A stretch of DNA of 64,000 nucleotides, from assembly GCA_964247055.1 (NCBI GenBank), contig OZ176053.1:11346001-11410000 (forward strand), written 5' to 3'. The translations under genes were made by a program, and so were the position numbers. A model generated the notes under the pieces. The model was not told the origin of the DNA and searched no databases. It worked only from the letters and a program-made list of their open reading frames with translations. Below are positions 1 through 13,995 of this stretch, piece by piece (within the stretch, counting starts at the first letter, position 1; each line of letters starts with the position of its first letter). Source of the stretch: Paragordius varius (Eukaryota; Nematomorpha).

Positions 1-1053
1 TATTTTCACAGCGGTCATGCTAGAATTAGAGAACGATTTGTTAAGAATGTACAGTTAATGTAGATCGTGTCAGGTAAACAAGCCAAATCTATGTGAAAAC
101 CCCACTTACCAATGAGATCCGAATGCTGCAATATGGGAGTGCCTACATATTGATATAGCTGGACCAGTTGATGGGTATTTTTGGTTGTTGTTGATTGATA
201 GCGCATCAAAATGGTCGGAAGGGTTTATGTTAAAAAGGGTTACTTCGGTAAATATATTGCACAAACTCGAGGAAACTTTTGCCAGGTTTGGGTTTCCGAG
301 AACGGTTATAAGTGATAACGCTTCCTACTTCAATAATTCCTACTTTACATCAACCCTGACAAACTTGGATATTAAGCACATGAGAGTAACCACCTATCAC
401 CCTAAAAGTAATGGGATGGCAGAAAGGTTAGTTGGGACCCTAGAGGGCAAGTATAAAAACCAAAAATTATAATATTCAGGAAGCTTTTAATACTACTTTA
501 TGGTCTTACCGTAACTCAATTCACGCTACCACAAAAGAAACCCCCTTCCAACTGCTCTTTAAACGAGTCTCCCAAACACTCGTGACCTGGATTAACGCAA
601 AAACAACAGACCTAGACGCACTCCGTCCGCGTCGTGAGTTTTCAATAGACCAACGCATAATGATGAAAAACGAACAAAGTCCTGGATGGCGAGCCGGCGA
701 GGTTGTTGATAGAACTGGTCTGCTTTCGTACAGTGTGTGGGATCAGAAAACCAGAAGATGGTCAGAAAGCACGCGGACCAGTTGAAACACGTACCACCCG
801 TCAACTCAACTTTACCGGTCACTCAAAACAAAAGGAATGATAGTAATAACGACAAGTAATAATAATGGTAACGGTATTGATAATAATAATAATAATAATG
901 ACAATAATAATGATAAAATAAGTGATAATAATAATTAAAGTAGTAATGATGTATTAATAGCAATAATGAGAATATTAATGGAAATCCGCACGAGCGTCGT
1001 TACCCTGAGAGAATTCGGCGGAAGCCGGTTTGGTTCTCCTAAGGGTGAAGTGA
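1..1053 (+). mobile_element. Ty3/Gypsy LTR retrotransposon fossil, 3' part of pol
   Basis: A broken fossil, cut by the left window edge. The recognisable part is the Ty3/Gypsy integrase region: a zinc-binding-like leader near 1-170, the rve catalytic core around 180-470, and a C-terminal integrase-like stretch to about 830. After it comes a low-complexity AAT-rich tract (about 840-960), then a GC-richer stretch ending in a purine-rich run near 1045. A TGTTAC start at about 1054 could be the 3' LTR, but the partner LTR is outside the window, so this is inference. Several breaks are present; it looks old and inactive. Family placement rests on the integrase motif pattern only. Confidence 0.8.
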
Positions 1054-1265
1054 TGTTACATATGCAAATTTTATATATATATTTTGTATGTATGCTATAG
1101 TTTTGTATAAGATTTGCATTGTCTTATTTTTATATTTTTGTATTATGTAAATAACATATCCATTAGTTACTCGAAATTTTATTGTTATCATGCAAATTAT
1201 GTTCATTTAAAAAAAAGTATATATAAAGTACAAAAAACCGAAAATTTTAGATGAGAATAGCTGGG

Positions 1266-4200
1266 GGGTCGACATGTATAATTTATTGCAAGGGTTTATG
1301 TAGTTTAGATCAGTGATCTTCAACTCCCTCCTTTAAGTACTTTTGTGTGGCCCTGATTTATTCAGCTTTTTGGATGATTGTTTAAAATACCTCGGAAACC
1401 TTACATGATTTCGCATATATTTTTTAGTAATTAAAAAATACGGTTATATTTTTATTTTGGTATATTTTAATTTTTACATTTTGTAAAATTCTACTAAGTT
1501 ATGAAATTTAGATCACATTATAAAAATTTCAGCACATTCAATCCATCATAGATATGTATAAACAGAACGCTATGGTCCAAGCTGTATCACCTGCCCCCGA
1601 GTATTTAAACTAAGGGATATTCATCATCATTTTATTAAAGATTTATCGATTTCATTATTAAGATTTGGCAAGATGGGACAAATAAATAATTAAAATGTGC
1701 GCAAGTTATTTATCCTAACTGTTTTCCTCCGACATATTTAATATTGAATTATTTAGATTGGCCTGCCATGATATTATGGCACATTGTTTAAATTAGTTAA
1801 TAAAATATGTCCAATAATTTGTTAAAATATTTTTATCAAATAATTTTTATTTTTTAAACTAAATGGCTCAAGTTTAGACTGCATACCGTAAAAAAATCGG
1901 TGTGACAATTTAGGGCAAAAATATCTACATAGGTGTCACATATGAATTAATTATCGGTATTTTATGGTGCTTGACACTTGAAACAAATGATAATTTTTTT
2001 GACCCGTTAATTTGCTCTATAATTGATTTAGATTAACAAAAATGTTTAAAGTGCTCTCGATTTTAAACGATTAGCATGTTTTAAGCACCTGGTGATTTAA
2101 ATTAAGCATGTTGAAAATTTGTAATTGTTAGGTTAAATTAAAAAACTGCTTGAAAATTTTATTTTAACAGCAATAATTCCCATATGTGCTGGTAGATTAT
2201 GAGATTTCAATTTTTAAATTTTTAAATGCTTTAGTAAAATATTAGGCAAATGATAATTTAAATTGTAATATATGTTTTGGATATGTAACACAGTGTGCCA
2301 ATTTTAGGGCCAATGACGTAGTTTCTTATTTTTGCATAGAGAAACTCATAATCTGAAAAGAAAAAATGTAACGGACCGTATAAAATAATATGATTTTTAA
2401 GAAATTTTCGCAAAATTTTTATTTATAATCAAATTGGTTAAACTTCGAAAATTAATAGTCAGTTAAATAATTATAGGCTTGTGTTTCAACAAAATTTGAC
2501 AGTTCAAGCAAGGCGCCTCTAATTCGAAAATCAGATTTATTGTTGTAAAAATGTAATTTTAATAATTAAATTGAAAATCAGTTTTTTTGTTGTAAAATTA
2601 AAATTAATTTATTATCTGTATAAATTTTGGTTCAAGCTTAGTTTTTTGACGCTTAGTTTACCTTTTTATGCCACATGTTAATTCGTTCGGTTCCTGAGAT
2701 GGAGAAAAAAATAATTGTCTTTTTAATCAAAAAAGATTAAAAAATTTTTTAAATGATAATTCCATTTAAAGCATAAATATGAAAATTGTTAAAAAATCAT
2801 AAAAAAGTTTTACTTAAAAAAATATATTTATATTGCTATTTAAATGTAGAAACTTATTGTAAAATATTTTTTTATGTAAATTATTATTATCAATTATTGA
2901 TTTGAAAAGTTTTTTTGATATATAAATAATAATTTGAGAACGACTTCAAAAACTACTTATCTGTTTAATTTATTTTCTTTGTATGCAACCCGAGCTCTAT
3001 TTTTTTCGGATTATAAAAAGTGATTATGGGTTTGCGTTTGTCACCTTTAAAAATTAAACCTTAGTTTTAAAGCGCATATATATTATTATTATTTTTATCA
3101 ACAACATAACTATTACAGTAAAGGACATGTAAATGAAACGTTAAACAGGCACAAATTGTTTAATAGGAATAATCCGGCACAAAAATACATTTTATAAAAC
3201 CACATTTACTTTTTGTTTTTCAATTATAATAGATTACTGAAAATTTTTAAGCCATAAAAATAATGCCTAAACTCATCCCAACCCAAACTTTGTGTCTTTC
3301 TTAAGACATTTAAGTTATTTTTGAGGGGCTTATTCATTCATTGACCAAAATGCTGGTTCAAGACTCTTTCGCTTGGCAATAAAATTCTATATTAGTATAA
3401 AAAACTGATATACGTGTGCAATAACACCAACCGAAATACAATTATACTGTCGCATGCCTATAATACCATATATATATATATATATATATAATTTTTCTTA
3501 TAAATGCGATTATACAGATCCAAATATTAAAAATATTGTATGGTTTTTTTATTATCTTTAAAATAACAGCCAATTAAGCACCGAATGATTTGATATAACA
3601 TTTTTCAGTCAAGGGCAAAATTTTTTTGTTGTCTTGCTTGCAATAATATGCTGCTTGAATAAAGTTGCGTTTGGTTGAAAAAAATTTTGCTTTTGAAAAA
3701 ATTTGCTTGTTAACTTATATGACACTGGACAAAAAACGACCATTGTTGTTAAAACAAAAACCTAATTATTTTTTGTACGCATGAAGTATTTTGAGACAAC
3801 AGAATTTGCGTATGCCATTATTTGCTTTCAACAGAATTAATTAGTTATGAAATTAACCACTCTGTTTTTAAGTTAAGAAAAAATATGTATTATCCGTTTT
3901 TAATAAACGAAACTCAGGATAATTAATACCATGTATTGTATTATAGGCATATAATTTAAAAATCAATAAATAATAATATATTATTAAAAATTAAATTAAA
4001 AAAAGGTTACATTATAAATATATTATTTTGCCATAATCCATAATTGGGAAGTCATACATATAATTGTTTTGTCATATACCGCCTCATTAATTGTTATTAT
4101 CAAGTAATATAAGGAAACTACATATATTATTACTTTCAAATTTAATCATTACTTAATTTTATGGATTTGTAGATTCTTGGACCATGTATCCGTTGGATAA

Positions 4201-7200
4201 GTAATTTTTTATGTTATACCATTTGCAACACACTTTAAATTTTGTTGTTTTTTTGACAAATACTATTCGTGTATATTAAAATTTAAATTTAAACTACTGA
4301 GTGTGATAAATATGATATTTTGGTCCATTTAAAATCCTGTTTTTCAGCTACATTGTTTTATTGATGATAATGTATTTTAATAAGCCCAAACATGGAATCT
4401 TTTTTAGCATGGGTGAAGAGCTAAATGCACCAAATTTTATGTAACCACGTTTTTTTTTCTTTTATATTAATAATATTATGAGAAATGCTAAATATAATTT
4501 TGTGAATGATATAAATATGTAATAGTGAAAATGTATGGGTTGTATTCCACATTGTTTTTTGACCTTTCAGATATCTGGCTACATATAAGGGTGTTTTAAT
4601 TATCCAAGAGGATAATTTTTATTAAATAAAACGAAATTGTATTATGATATACAATTATCAAACTGTAAGTATATTAATATATTGAACAAATTTTTTACAT
4701 TTTATAAGTGCAGTCAAATTTGGATAGTTTTAAAACCGAGTAGGAGTTAATTTTAAAATAAGTCAAAATTTTATTTTAGAGTTAATACTTAATTTCAATT
4801 CATATATACCAGCTTTTTAGTAATAAAAACAAATCAGTATAAAAACACACAAAAATTTTGAGATGATAATTATTTACGATTTTACGTTTATATTTTTTTA
4901 ATATTGCGCCTAAAAAGCCATAAAATATCTATTGATCGCCCGATATCCTGGATTTTTTATAATTTTATATAAAATTTATATTGAACCGCTTTTAATTTAG
5001 TTCTCTTCTATAACATTTAGTAAAGTGCTAAATTAGTATTTGCCATATAATTAACTATTATTTACGATATTACTCAAATTAAGACTAAAAATATTTTTAG
5101 AACAATTTAAGGAATATGCAAAACGATAGTATAAACAATGAACATCTACTGCTTGATGGTATCAACCAGTGATTTAAACCGAAACCATTATATAATAGGA
5201 GCACACCGAAATTTTTATGAAACATTTTTCAAAAACACCGCCCATTATTTTTAGCACCGACTGTGCAGTTATCAATAAAAATGGATATTTAGAGAGTCTT
5301 TTGTAAATTTCTGTAATTTAAGAAACGCAAAATATATCTTTTGGACATAGTTTAATATTGCCATAACCACTGACTATTTCTTACCCAATTTAGTCAAGTA
5401 TAAAATAATTTAAAATTATTAACTTAATTTGATATCTTGAAAAGATGAATCCACGCACAAAATAATAGCGAAAAGTAAATTTATTTTGTCGAATATTATA
5501 AATAGATATAATTTAAATATTGCCAATAGACTATTGTAATGTGACATTAAGTTTTCACTATTGCATTAATAAAATTATTAAGGTTAGCTGTGAATTAGTC
5601 AAAATAAAATATGTAAGTATTAAATTAAGGATAAAAAATTATGGCATGTTTGTTTAAAATATTAGAAAATAAAAATTATAAATTTATCATGCATATTTTT
5701 TCTTCCTATTTTAGCTCTATCCATACAAGTACGCTTAAAATTTAATTTGATTCAATATCAAGGCATTTAAGTAAATCATGATAATTTAAATATTACAAAA
5801 CTTTAAACTAAAATTGGGTTATAAAACAAGCTCTTGATCACGCTTGGCACATTTATAAATGATTGTATTTAAAATTTTGGGTCCTACACATTTCGGAAAA
5901 TTGCGTTGAAACCAATAGTTTCCATTTCAATAAATATATGTGGCATATCTTGAGGAGGCTATTGAAATAAATAAAATTTTTATACTCTTTTAACCAACGT
6001 GTGAAAGACTCTTATTTGCGAATAACGATGGATGCATATTTTTTTGTATATGGGATGGTCTATCCAAACATAAAAGCAAAAATAATAAAATTCCCTTACC
6101 ATGATCATGAGTTATTAGAAAATATTTGAGACGATTGGAGTTATTCTATTAAAAAGAACAATTTCTTTGTTTGGAGGCGCATTTTACATCTCGGTGTTTA
6201 TACCCAAAGCCTAATTTTAATAAAGCACTCAGTTATAAACGTAGGGTCAATCACAAACTCCATATTTCTAAAATTTTTTATTGGTTAAAAATTATTTTTT
6301 ACTTTGACAAAAATTTATGGGGAGGAAAAGCCAATGAACATAGGGGACAATTGAAAAATGGGATGAATATACATGCAGTAAAATAAAAAAAGAGTTTTTT
6401 GTTCTAAATATCCAGAAAACGTAAATTTTACAACCCAATTTTTTTAATGTTAAAAGTTTACTTCTGAATAAAAAATATTTGTTGAAAACAGTTAAAAAAC
6501 ATTCATAATCTATTGATTTATGGCACTTTATTGGATTAATTATGTTAATTGCTAAATGAATATAATTGTAAGATAGAGAGAATTTTTTATAGCAACAATT
6601 TTAGTTATAATATTTTATAGATTTTTATTATGTATTTTATTCGTACGTATTCATTATTGGTTTAGAGATTCCCGCTAAGTATTTCTTTTGATGTATTTAT
6701 TTCCATTGTTCTCCTATTAACACCAAAAATGATAATATATTTATTTTGTATGTTTGTTAAAATTATTAGGAAATGGAAAAATAGATTTTTGTATCTGAGA
6801 TGAAAGATAGTGGGAATGAATATATTTTTAATGTAGTGTTAAAATCCTGTGTTCTATATGGTATATATATGTGTGGATTAATCAATAAAAATTTTTAGTT
6901 AAAGTTTATTATTATACATAAATATTCATTAATACATAATTTATAAAAAGCGTGTTTTTAACCAATACATTCTCAATATAAATTCAATCAACCATTTATT
7001 TTTCCGATTTATACCTGTGATATCTTTAATTATTTTAGTATTTTTAAATTGTTGTTTTTTGATTGGAAAATTTAACGATATCATTAATTCTAAATGGAAT
7101 CGAATACTTGGATTTTATTATTCATCGTATGAATTTCCGACATTTTCTATTAAATTAGCTCCAGAAAGATCTGACTTGCAATTTTTAATTGCATCATTAC

Positions 7201-8145
7201 TTATGATTTTACTTTTTATTCGAAAGTTATTAAATACTACTTAAATACTTACTTATTCCGAAACCCTATCACATGTATAAATAAATAATTATTTTTTTAT
7301 TAATAATATAATAGAATTTCGTAAACCAATGATAAATTATATTAGTTGCTTTGTCAAATCTTATTTCCAAGATAAGATATACAATCTATAGTTTTTATTT
7401 GGAATAGTATTACAATTATTTAGGGTAATTTAATTAAAATTTGCGACACCCCGCGGTTTCCAATCAAAGCAAGTTGCAAATTAGCAGAGCGACTATAAAA
7501 TCCAATATTTTATAGATTGCCTCCCTTGATTAAAGAGTATTTGCGGTAGTTTTTTACTTTAATTTGTAAGCATAAGAGTAAACCTCTTAATATCAAAATT
7601 GGAAAAAGTTCTCATATTTTGATCGTTAGACCTGCCTGATACTAAAATTTAATTTTGTCTTGCGAGCCTTAAAAATGGATATAGAATGAGATCTGGACTC
7701 AACCATATGGTTTTCATTATATCGCCACAGATTTGCTTAAGAATTTTCCGTTTGAATTAATATAATGTAAAGGAATTCGTTGAATGCAAGCGTATTTTAA
7801 ATCAGGGCGGCACTTTTTGGATACTTACTTGAGAATTAATGAGAAATATCAATTTTACTAAGATTTTGCGAGCATGTTTTTGCAAATTATGGATTTTTAT
7901 TGGGCCGCACATACAGTCTTACAGGGTAGCGTGTTATATATATATATATATATATATATTATGAACATATCACTTGTATATTTGCCTATTTCAAAAGGGT
8001 CATCAATATAATTAAAACGCCTGACATATTTTCACTGCAAACAAAAAATAACTTGTTAGGACCAACAAACTGATGTCATACAAACTAGTGTTTATGAATA
8101 TAAAATTGGGTTTTTATTGTGATAATTTGTATTTTATTTATTTAG
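1266..8145. other. gene-free AT-rich stretch upstream of the TP53I11 exons
   Basis: I see no exon with both splice signals and family similarity here. The stretch holds A/T homopolymers, a (TA)n run at 3467-3491 and another at 7935-7960. A diverged hAT-like piece at about 7803-7930 shares its inner sequence and a GGGCCGCAC block with the pieces at 36 and 62 kb. The missing first coding exon of the downstream TP53I11 gene probably lies here, but it is short and I could not place it. Confidence 0.6.
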
Positions 8146-11100
8146 GAAACAAAGTAGTACGGACCTTTTAAGTCGTCTCAAAACGCGCAAAGTTTTGGGT
8201 GTTGGTGCCTCAGACTCAGGAGATGTTTATCGATCAAAAGTTAGCCAAATATTGGGGCATGCTGAACAGCTGGCCGCCCCGTTCGTTAAATCATACTGGA
8301 TTTGGCATTACTTTTGTGCCATTCTTTATACCATACAGGCTTTTTTGGTAAGATTTTACATTATACCATATATGTGGTTTAATTTATGTTTTCATTTTTA
8401 TTTAGGTAGTTTTTCATTAAATATGGCCAGAAATTACATTTACAATACTGAGATATATAATATATAGGCTTAAAATTAGTGTTGCATAGATAAAAATTTG
8501 TTCTTTTCGTTTTTTCTTGAATTTAGCCAATAATATTTCTGTTTACTGTATATACTATTTGAAAATAAGTAAAAACTAACAATGTATAATGTTCATCATA
8601 CTCAATATAGATGTATATATTGTAAAATTTTATAAACAGTGCAAAAATCGGGTAATATATATTTCGATTGATACTATTAAGATTTACATGTTTTTTTTGG
8701 TTTGAAACTTCTTTATTTAATAAAATAGTATCGCAAGCATTAATTTTTAATAATTAGACCTAAACACATTTATGTTACGAAAGTCACAGTTTTAATCATT
8801 GGGCAATCATTTTTTAAATAATAAAAAAATCACAGATTGAGAGAAAAATGCAAAATTTATGACATTAAAATAATCTTTCCAAAAGTACATAATTTACAAT
8901 AAATTTTAGCGATATTTGGTTGGCTACGTTACATTTCGAATGGAAATGGTGAATAAACATTATATTTTTTTACATAATTTTAAACTGAAGATTTATATGT
9001 CTAAATATTTGAATAAAAAATTACTATAGGTTATGAGTAAAATAATATTCTTAAGTCAATTTATATGAAGATCTGTTATGCCGCAAGTTCCTTGATAAAT
9101 ACATTAATGATTTTTAAATCAAAGAGTGCTTTAAAAAAATTATTCTGAATAATCTAACATATTTTTAACTTTTTATCGCTCAATCTTAGATTTGCGTTAA
9201 TTAAAATACTACTCCATATTAGAAGGTTAAATTAACCCAGAATAGAAGTTTAAGGATTGTTCTTCTGACTTAATTTTATATACATCTATTATGTGCGCTT
9301 AATTTGAAATTTTCGATTTGATAATTACGATAAAAGTTCTTAAATTTACGACCAAACTAGGCAATCACCATAAAATATGATATTTTTTTTTAAATAATGT
9401 ATCACAGAGCATTTTTTTCTGGCTTTGTTAAAATCCCTATTTATCACAAATGGTAAAAAAACATTATTCAAAGTAAATTTATTTATTATTTTTATTTTTG
9501 CGAAAGCTTAAATTACTCAGTGCTAAGAACTTATATCCTCCTAATATCTTAACAATATATATATATATATTATATGTGTATAAATTTTCAAGGCTTTCCT
9601 ATTCCCCAGACAAATCTACGACATAACTTTTCAACCTCTCCTACCTCAAAATTATGATGATAGCATGAAAGATACATTAATATCTAGCATTCGATATAAT
9701 CCATTGGCCTCTAGATTTTATGGTTGTGGATTATTAAGTAACATGTTTTATGGTTAATAATTCATTCCAAGTTCATCTCGACATACATTTTTTTAGCGTA
9801 TCTAAATTATTTCAATTTGAAACAAACCATAGAACGAGATAAGTGTTGTGTTTTCATTTTTACTCAAAAAATATGTGTTGTTAAAAAGTCAGGTACTATA
9901 GTATAGAGAGTAGAATACATAAATTATTCAGTTCTAATCTAAACAATAAAATTTTTTATCTGGCTTAATGGAATAAATTATTTACAAGTGGTGTCACATT
10001 TTATAATATTATATTTTAGCATTAGCCTGTATGTTTTGGTTGGCCTTGTTATGGGGACTAGAAAAAAAGTTAATCCGATTTTGCCTTATTTTATCATCCA
10101 TCTTTCAAATCTCTCAAATCATAAGTAAATTTTAATCTTTTGAATTAAATACAATAGATCTAAAATTTCTTAATTCATTTCAAGGACTTTAAAAATATAT
10201 AAACTCTAGCAACATGTTTTATTTACCCAAATAAAAGTTAATTTTTTTATACTACCAATTGGTTTTTTTAAAAATCTATCAAGGGTAATCAACAAGCGAT
10301 TAGGTAATTTTTATCATAATAATTATAAAGAGTTACAAAATGATATCTTAGGGCTTCATATAACGGAATTTGCATCGTTAGTGGTATATGGTTAAAACGT
10401 TACACTAGGCGACTCAAACCAAAAGTCATTATAGTTTCATTTGATAGCTAATACCTCCAAATATCGATACTAAATAATAAATAAGGCTTAGAAAAACTAG
10501 AAGAAAATTATTTAGCGCTTTGCTCTTAATAAAATAAATTTGACGCCTTATGTCGAATAATACATTAAAGAAATACCCGTCAGCGAATTTTTATATGCCA
10601 CATATCTTAAGGATTTGCTCACATGTTTTTTGACCTTTAAAGGCTTATAAAGATAATATTGAAAAAAATAAATACGATTAAATAACTGCATTATACCATA
10701 TTTACAATATATATACCATTTACAGTTCAAATTTTGAACAATTCAAATTCACCCTCGAACAATTTAAATTCACCCTAAAATAAATTATGTGATTTTAACT
10801 ATAAATTACCCTTATTTTATAATATTTTAAAAAATGAAATTCTGTTTAAAATTAATATAATGCTGAAAAAATAATAAACTATGTCGTAAAAATATATTTT
10901 ATATTAATGGTGAGTTATATTATCCCGAAAACACATAATTTATTTTTAGGGTGAATTTGAATTGTTTAAAAGTGAATTCGAATTGTTCGAGGGTAAATTT
11001 CAATTGTTCAAGGTTGAATTTGAATTGTAAATGGTTTATAATGTTACACCATATCGCAAAAAAAACATAAGGCTTTTTCAAAAAAAATTATAGGTATTAT

Positions 11101-13449
11101 GTATTATAACGGTATTGTGTGACTTTAACCAAACCATTAATCCAATAGTTGCATAATACGAATTAAATTAAAGAAACATGCTTATTACCCAAAATTGATT
11201 ATAGTTTCAAATTACTCTAAAAAAATTTATATCAAAATTGCTGGGATCAATAAAAAAGGTTTTGCTATAGTGTTTGGGTATAGTGACCAGATAGGCTGTT
11301 TTTCGCAGTACTGTACTGGGTTTTCTGAAAAAAACTGCGCATGTACTGCGCCCACTTTTGTACTGCTTTTTGAAATAAAAAAAATTAATTTTTAAATATA
11401 CATTATTTACCTTTTATTTATTCAAAAAAAAATATTTTAGAATTTAATATAGTACCCTCTGTAAAAATAACCTCATAATTGGTAAAGAAATGCATTTTGA
11501 GGTACAAAACTAATCTGCTCGAAATATACATAAAACATAGGATTACGGCCTTTCGCGCAGTGGCGAAACTATAAATCTCGGAGTCTACACCGTAAGATTC
11601 AGACTAATGGTTCTTTCACTTATCGTTTAAAATTAAAAATCTAATTTATGATATTTTTTAAATGTTTCACAGTTAGAAAGTTTATTTTTTGTTACAATTA
11701 TTAAACGGAAAATTATATAGAAAAATTTAAAATTTATTATATATGGCAGATGATTTCGAAATAACCTTTCGTAAAAAATAGAGTTTTTACGATATCCATA
11801 CTCATTAGGTTGTAGGTATGATATTTCTTAATTTTTTTCCTAAACAAGAATTTTTATTTTTATTATACAGTTTAGAGTCTCTTTTTTCCTTTTTAATTAA
11901 AGGGCAAAGACTTAAATTGTATCCGGACTTGTGAAGGCTATAACTTTCGCCTGCCCAGGGCTGACAGTGATGATGGAAAAATTGTGCAGTTTCGAGGTTC
12001 AAACTCTGTCATGGAGTGCAAGAGTCCGGCGCCCTACCTACTATACCATCACGCCTCTGAACATTAATTTTTATTAGTTATCTTATTTTTTTGCATAAAT
12101 AAAACTGAGATATTTTGTTGAAGCGTACTTCAAACTGATTTGAAGCATCATGGAAACTGTATAACGCTTTGAGATATAATAAAATTCTTTTTCCAAATAA
12201 TTCGATGATGTTGAACATTCATAGTTTAATGTTTGCTTGCAAATTTTGGTGCATTTTTGTGAAAAAAACAATTTTAATTTAACATAATTTTGAAAACGAA
12301 CAAATATTTCAATCAAAATCCGTGTGAGAAATTAGCATTATCGAATTATATATATATAAAATGTTATAACATCTCAACCATTTATATCGTTTCCATCATG
12401 CTCAAAATAGTATGAAAAGGAATTTTACGTTTATTTTTAGAGAACGGTTCATTTTAAAAGAGCCAAAAAAATTGGGACTTTTAGAGCCACATCTAAAAAT
12501 TTAAAATTTTTAAAACATTGTTTTGCTTTTTATATGGAGTTTATGTTATATTTTAGTGATATTTTTTGAAATTATACATTTAGCATTCACCAAAAATATA
12601 TTTGAAAAATTGCGCCCCTTTTGCAATTATTTACGGAGCACTTACTGTAAATAACTTTTTTTAATAACTCGTAAAGGTTTAAACCAAAAGCACCATGATC
12701 CTGATATTTTCCTATCAGAATATATATATATATATATTTCATCAGGATATTTTTAACTGTGGAATATTCCACACCGATGGTTTAAAAACAAGGCACAGTA
12801 TGTTTTAATTTTGTACTGCGTTCAAGTTAAAAATATCTGGTCACATTATGTTTGGGTAATGCGTCGAACTGGTAAACACTATACTTTGAAAATGTACAAA
12901 TACCGATAGTTGCCTAATTTTTATCATAAATGTCAGCTCGCATTCTGTGTTTTTATAAATTAATGATAAAATTAGGTGTGCCCTATTAGGTTTCAATATG
13001 ATCTGGATATTAATAGTTTTAAAAGGCTGTAAACCCTAAAACAAACCATTTAAGTTATTTATATGGTTAGGGGTCATTTTTAAAAAATATACCAATTATT
13101 TAGATCATAAGTTAAATTCATTTTTGGCCAAATTTAGAAAACGGCATTATTCGGATAAATTTGAAAAGAGTATTTGAAGTGTTTGAACCTTAGGTTAGAT
13201 GAAGGACAATTCTAAAATATAGAATCTAGCAATATTTAATTTAATTTTTTGCTTTTTATAGTTTTATACACTATGTATGTGAGTGATTCGCTAAGGACAA
13301 AACAATCCTCCATAATTTTGCCATCCTTTTCAAGTTTTTTACGGATGCTTTACATATTTATCAATGCTCATTTTTATTATGGGATCAATGCTGTGCCCAA
13401 AAGTAAAAAAATTGCCATTAGCAAGGCACAATCTTTAGAAGCCCAATGA
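8146..13449 (+). CDS. TP53I11: tumor protein p53-inducible protein 11 (TP53I11) homologue, 3' four exons
   Basis: Exons by eye: 8146-8347, 9593-9737, 10020-10124, 13262-13449. All three junctions keep phase (0, 1, 1), and the stop is at the end of the last exon. The joined frame gives 212 residues; vertebrate TP53I11 is about 190. The first exon carries the family signature TDLLSRLKTRKVLGVG followed by RSKVSQILGH, which is near-diagnostic. Four hydrophobic segments follow, about one per exon: WHYFCAILYTIQAFL, FYGCGLLTLACMFWLALLWG, a third across the exon 3-4 junction, and FLRMLYIFINAHFYYG before a Lys-rich tail (PKSKKIAISK). TP53I11 is a small multi-pass membrane protein of poorly defined role, p53-inducible in mammals. 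The first exon starts with one base of a split codon, so at least one upstream exon with the start codon is missing. The acceptor at 9609 is an alternative to the one I chose (9592), which alone keeps phase 0. The last intron (10125-13261) carries nested transposons. Confidence 0.9.
10715..11035 (-). repeat. M1 miniature TIR element, copy 1
   Basis: About 320 bp with inverted ends (ACCATTTACAGTTCAAATT left; the reverse complement, ending TTGAATTGTAAATGGT, right). Each end carries two or more repeats of a 21-bp unit (CAATTCAAATTCACCCTTGAA and variants). TA flanks suggest a TA target. It lies inside the last TP53I11 intron. Confidence 0.85.
11855..12057 (-). mobile_element. tRNA-derived SINE
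   Basis: On the minus strand the head reads GAGGCGTGATGGTATAGTAG, with an A-box-like TGGTATAGTAGG. A B-box-like AGTTTGAACCTCG follows about 40 bases later, at pol III spacing. The acceptor stem does not close, so this is a SINE head rather than a working tRNA. The body continues to about 11855, where it fades into A/T-rich sequence. Confidence 0.7.
12083..12740 (+). repeat. R1 palindromic element, copy a
   Basis: Contains the family landmarks: GAAGCGTACTTC, a CATCATGGAAAC block and GATGATGTTGAACATT. These are mirrored by CGTTTCCATCATGC, followed by a right arm ending in ACCATGATCCTGATA and a (TA)n run. The left arm is truncated. The right arm aligns by eye with those at 31.3 and 46.6 kb. Confidence 0.7.
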
Positions 13450-13672
13450 AAATTATTCGACTAGATATTATTTTTACCTAATTTTGTTTATACTTTTACT
13501 GTTTCGATCCGGTTTTTTTCTCATAAATGCTAGGTAGAGCATGATAAATATCAAGGTTTCCATTAATTAAATTAAATCATATATATATTTTTTATTAAAT
13601 GAAGCTAACATATTTACATCAATGCAAATCCTTCACCCAGTGTAGCATATAATAATTATTTTTATGTATTAT

Positions 13673-13995
13673 ACCATTTACATTTCAAATTCACCATTAC
13701 ACAATTTAAATTCACCCTTGAACAATTCAAATTCACCGTCGAGCACACCCTATAAATTATGTGTTTTTTAAAGTTAAAAGTTACCTCTATTTTTTTATAT
13801 TTTAAAAATGAAATTTTGTTTTTAATTAATTATACTGAAAAAATAAAAAATTATGCCATAAGAATATATTTCATTAAATTATATTAGTTCGAAAACACAT
13901 AATTTATTTTTAGGGTGAACTTGAATTGTTCAAGGATGAATTTAAATTGTTCGCGGGTGAATTTGAATTGTTCAAGGGTGAATAAATTGTAAATG
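13673..13995 (-). repeat. M1 miniature TIR element, copy 2
   Basis: Left end ACCATTTACATTTCAAATT and a right end closing in AATTGTAAATG, with the family's 21-bp subterminal repeats at both ends. The inner part matches copy 1. It lies about 220 bp past the TP53I11 stop codon. Confidence 0.85.

Larger units (their letters stand above)
11281..12848. mobile_element. DNA transposon with intact 10-bp target duplication, nested inserts inside
   Basis: Bounded by inverted ends TAGTGACCAGAT and ATCTGGTCACATTA, with GCAGTAC further in on the left and its counterpart GTACTGC on the right. It is flanked on both sides by the direct repeat TGTTTGGGTA (11271-11280 and 12849-12858), the target-site duplication. 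A 10-bp duplication fits a Mutator-like better than a hAT element; I saw no transposase. A tRNA-derived SINE and a palindromic R1 copy sit inside, so the interior is later insertions. It lies in the last TP53I11 intron. Confidence 0.7.

Noticed and set aside
6171-6386. 71-codon plus-strand frame
   Set aside because: No homology or splice support; isolated in a gene-free stretch.
7017-7244. 75-codon plus-strand frame with two hydrophobic stretches
   Set aside because: Starts at GTG, no flanking splice signals tied to a family, composition (Ile/Leu/Phe/Lys) is what AT-rich noise gives.
11990-12057. Possible functional tRNA
   Set aside because: Acceptor stem and 3' end do not pair; the sequence continues into a SINE body.
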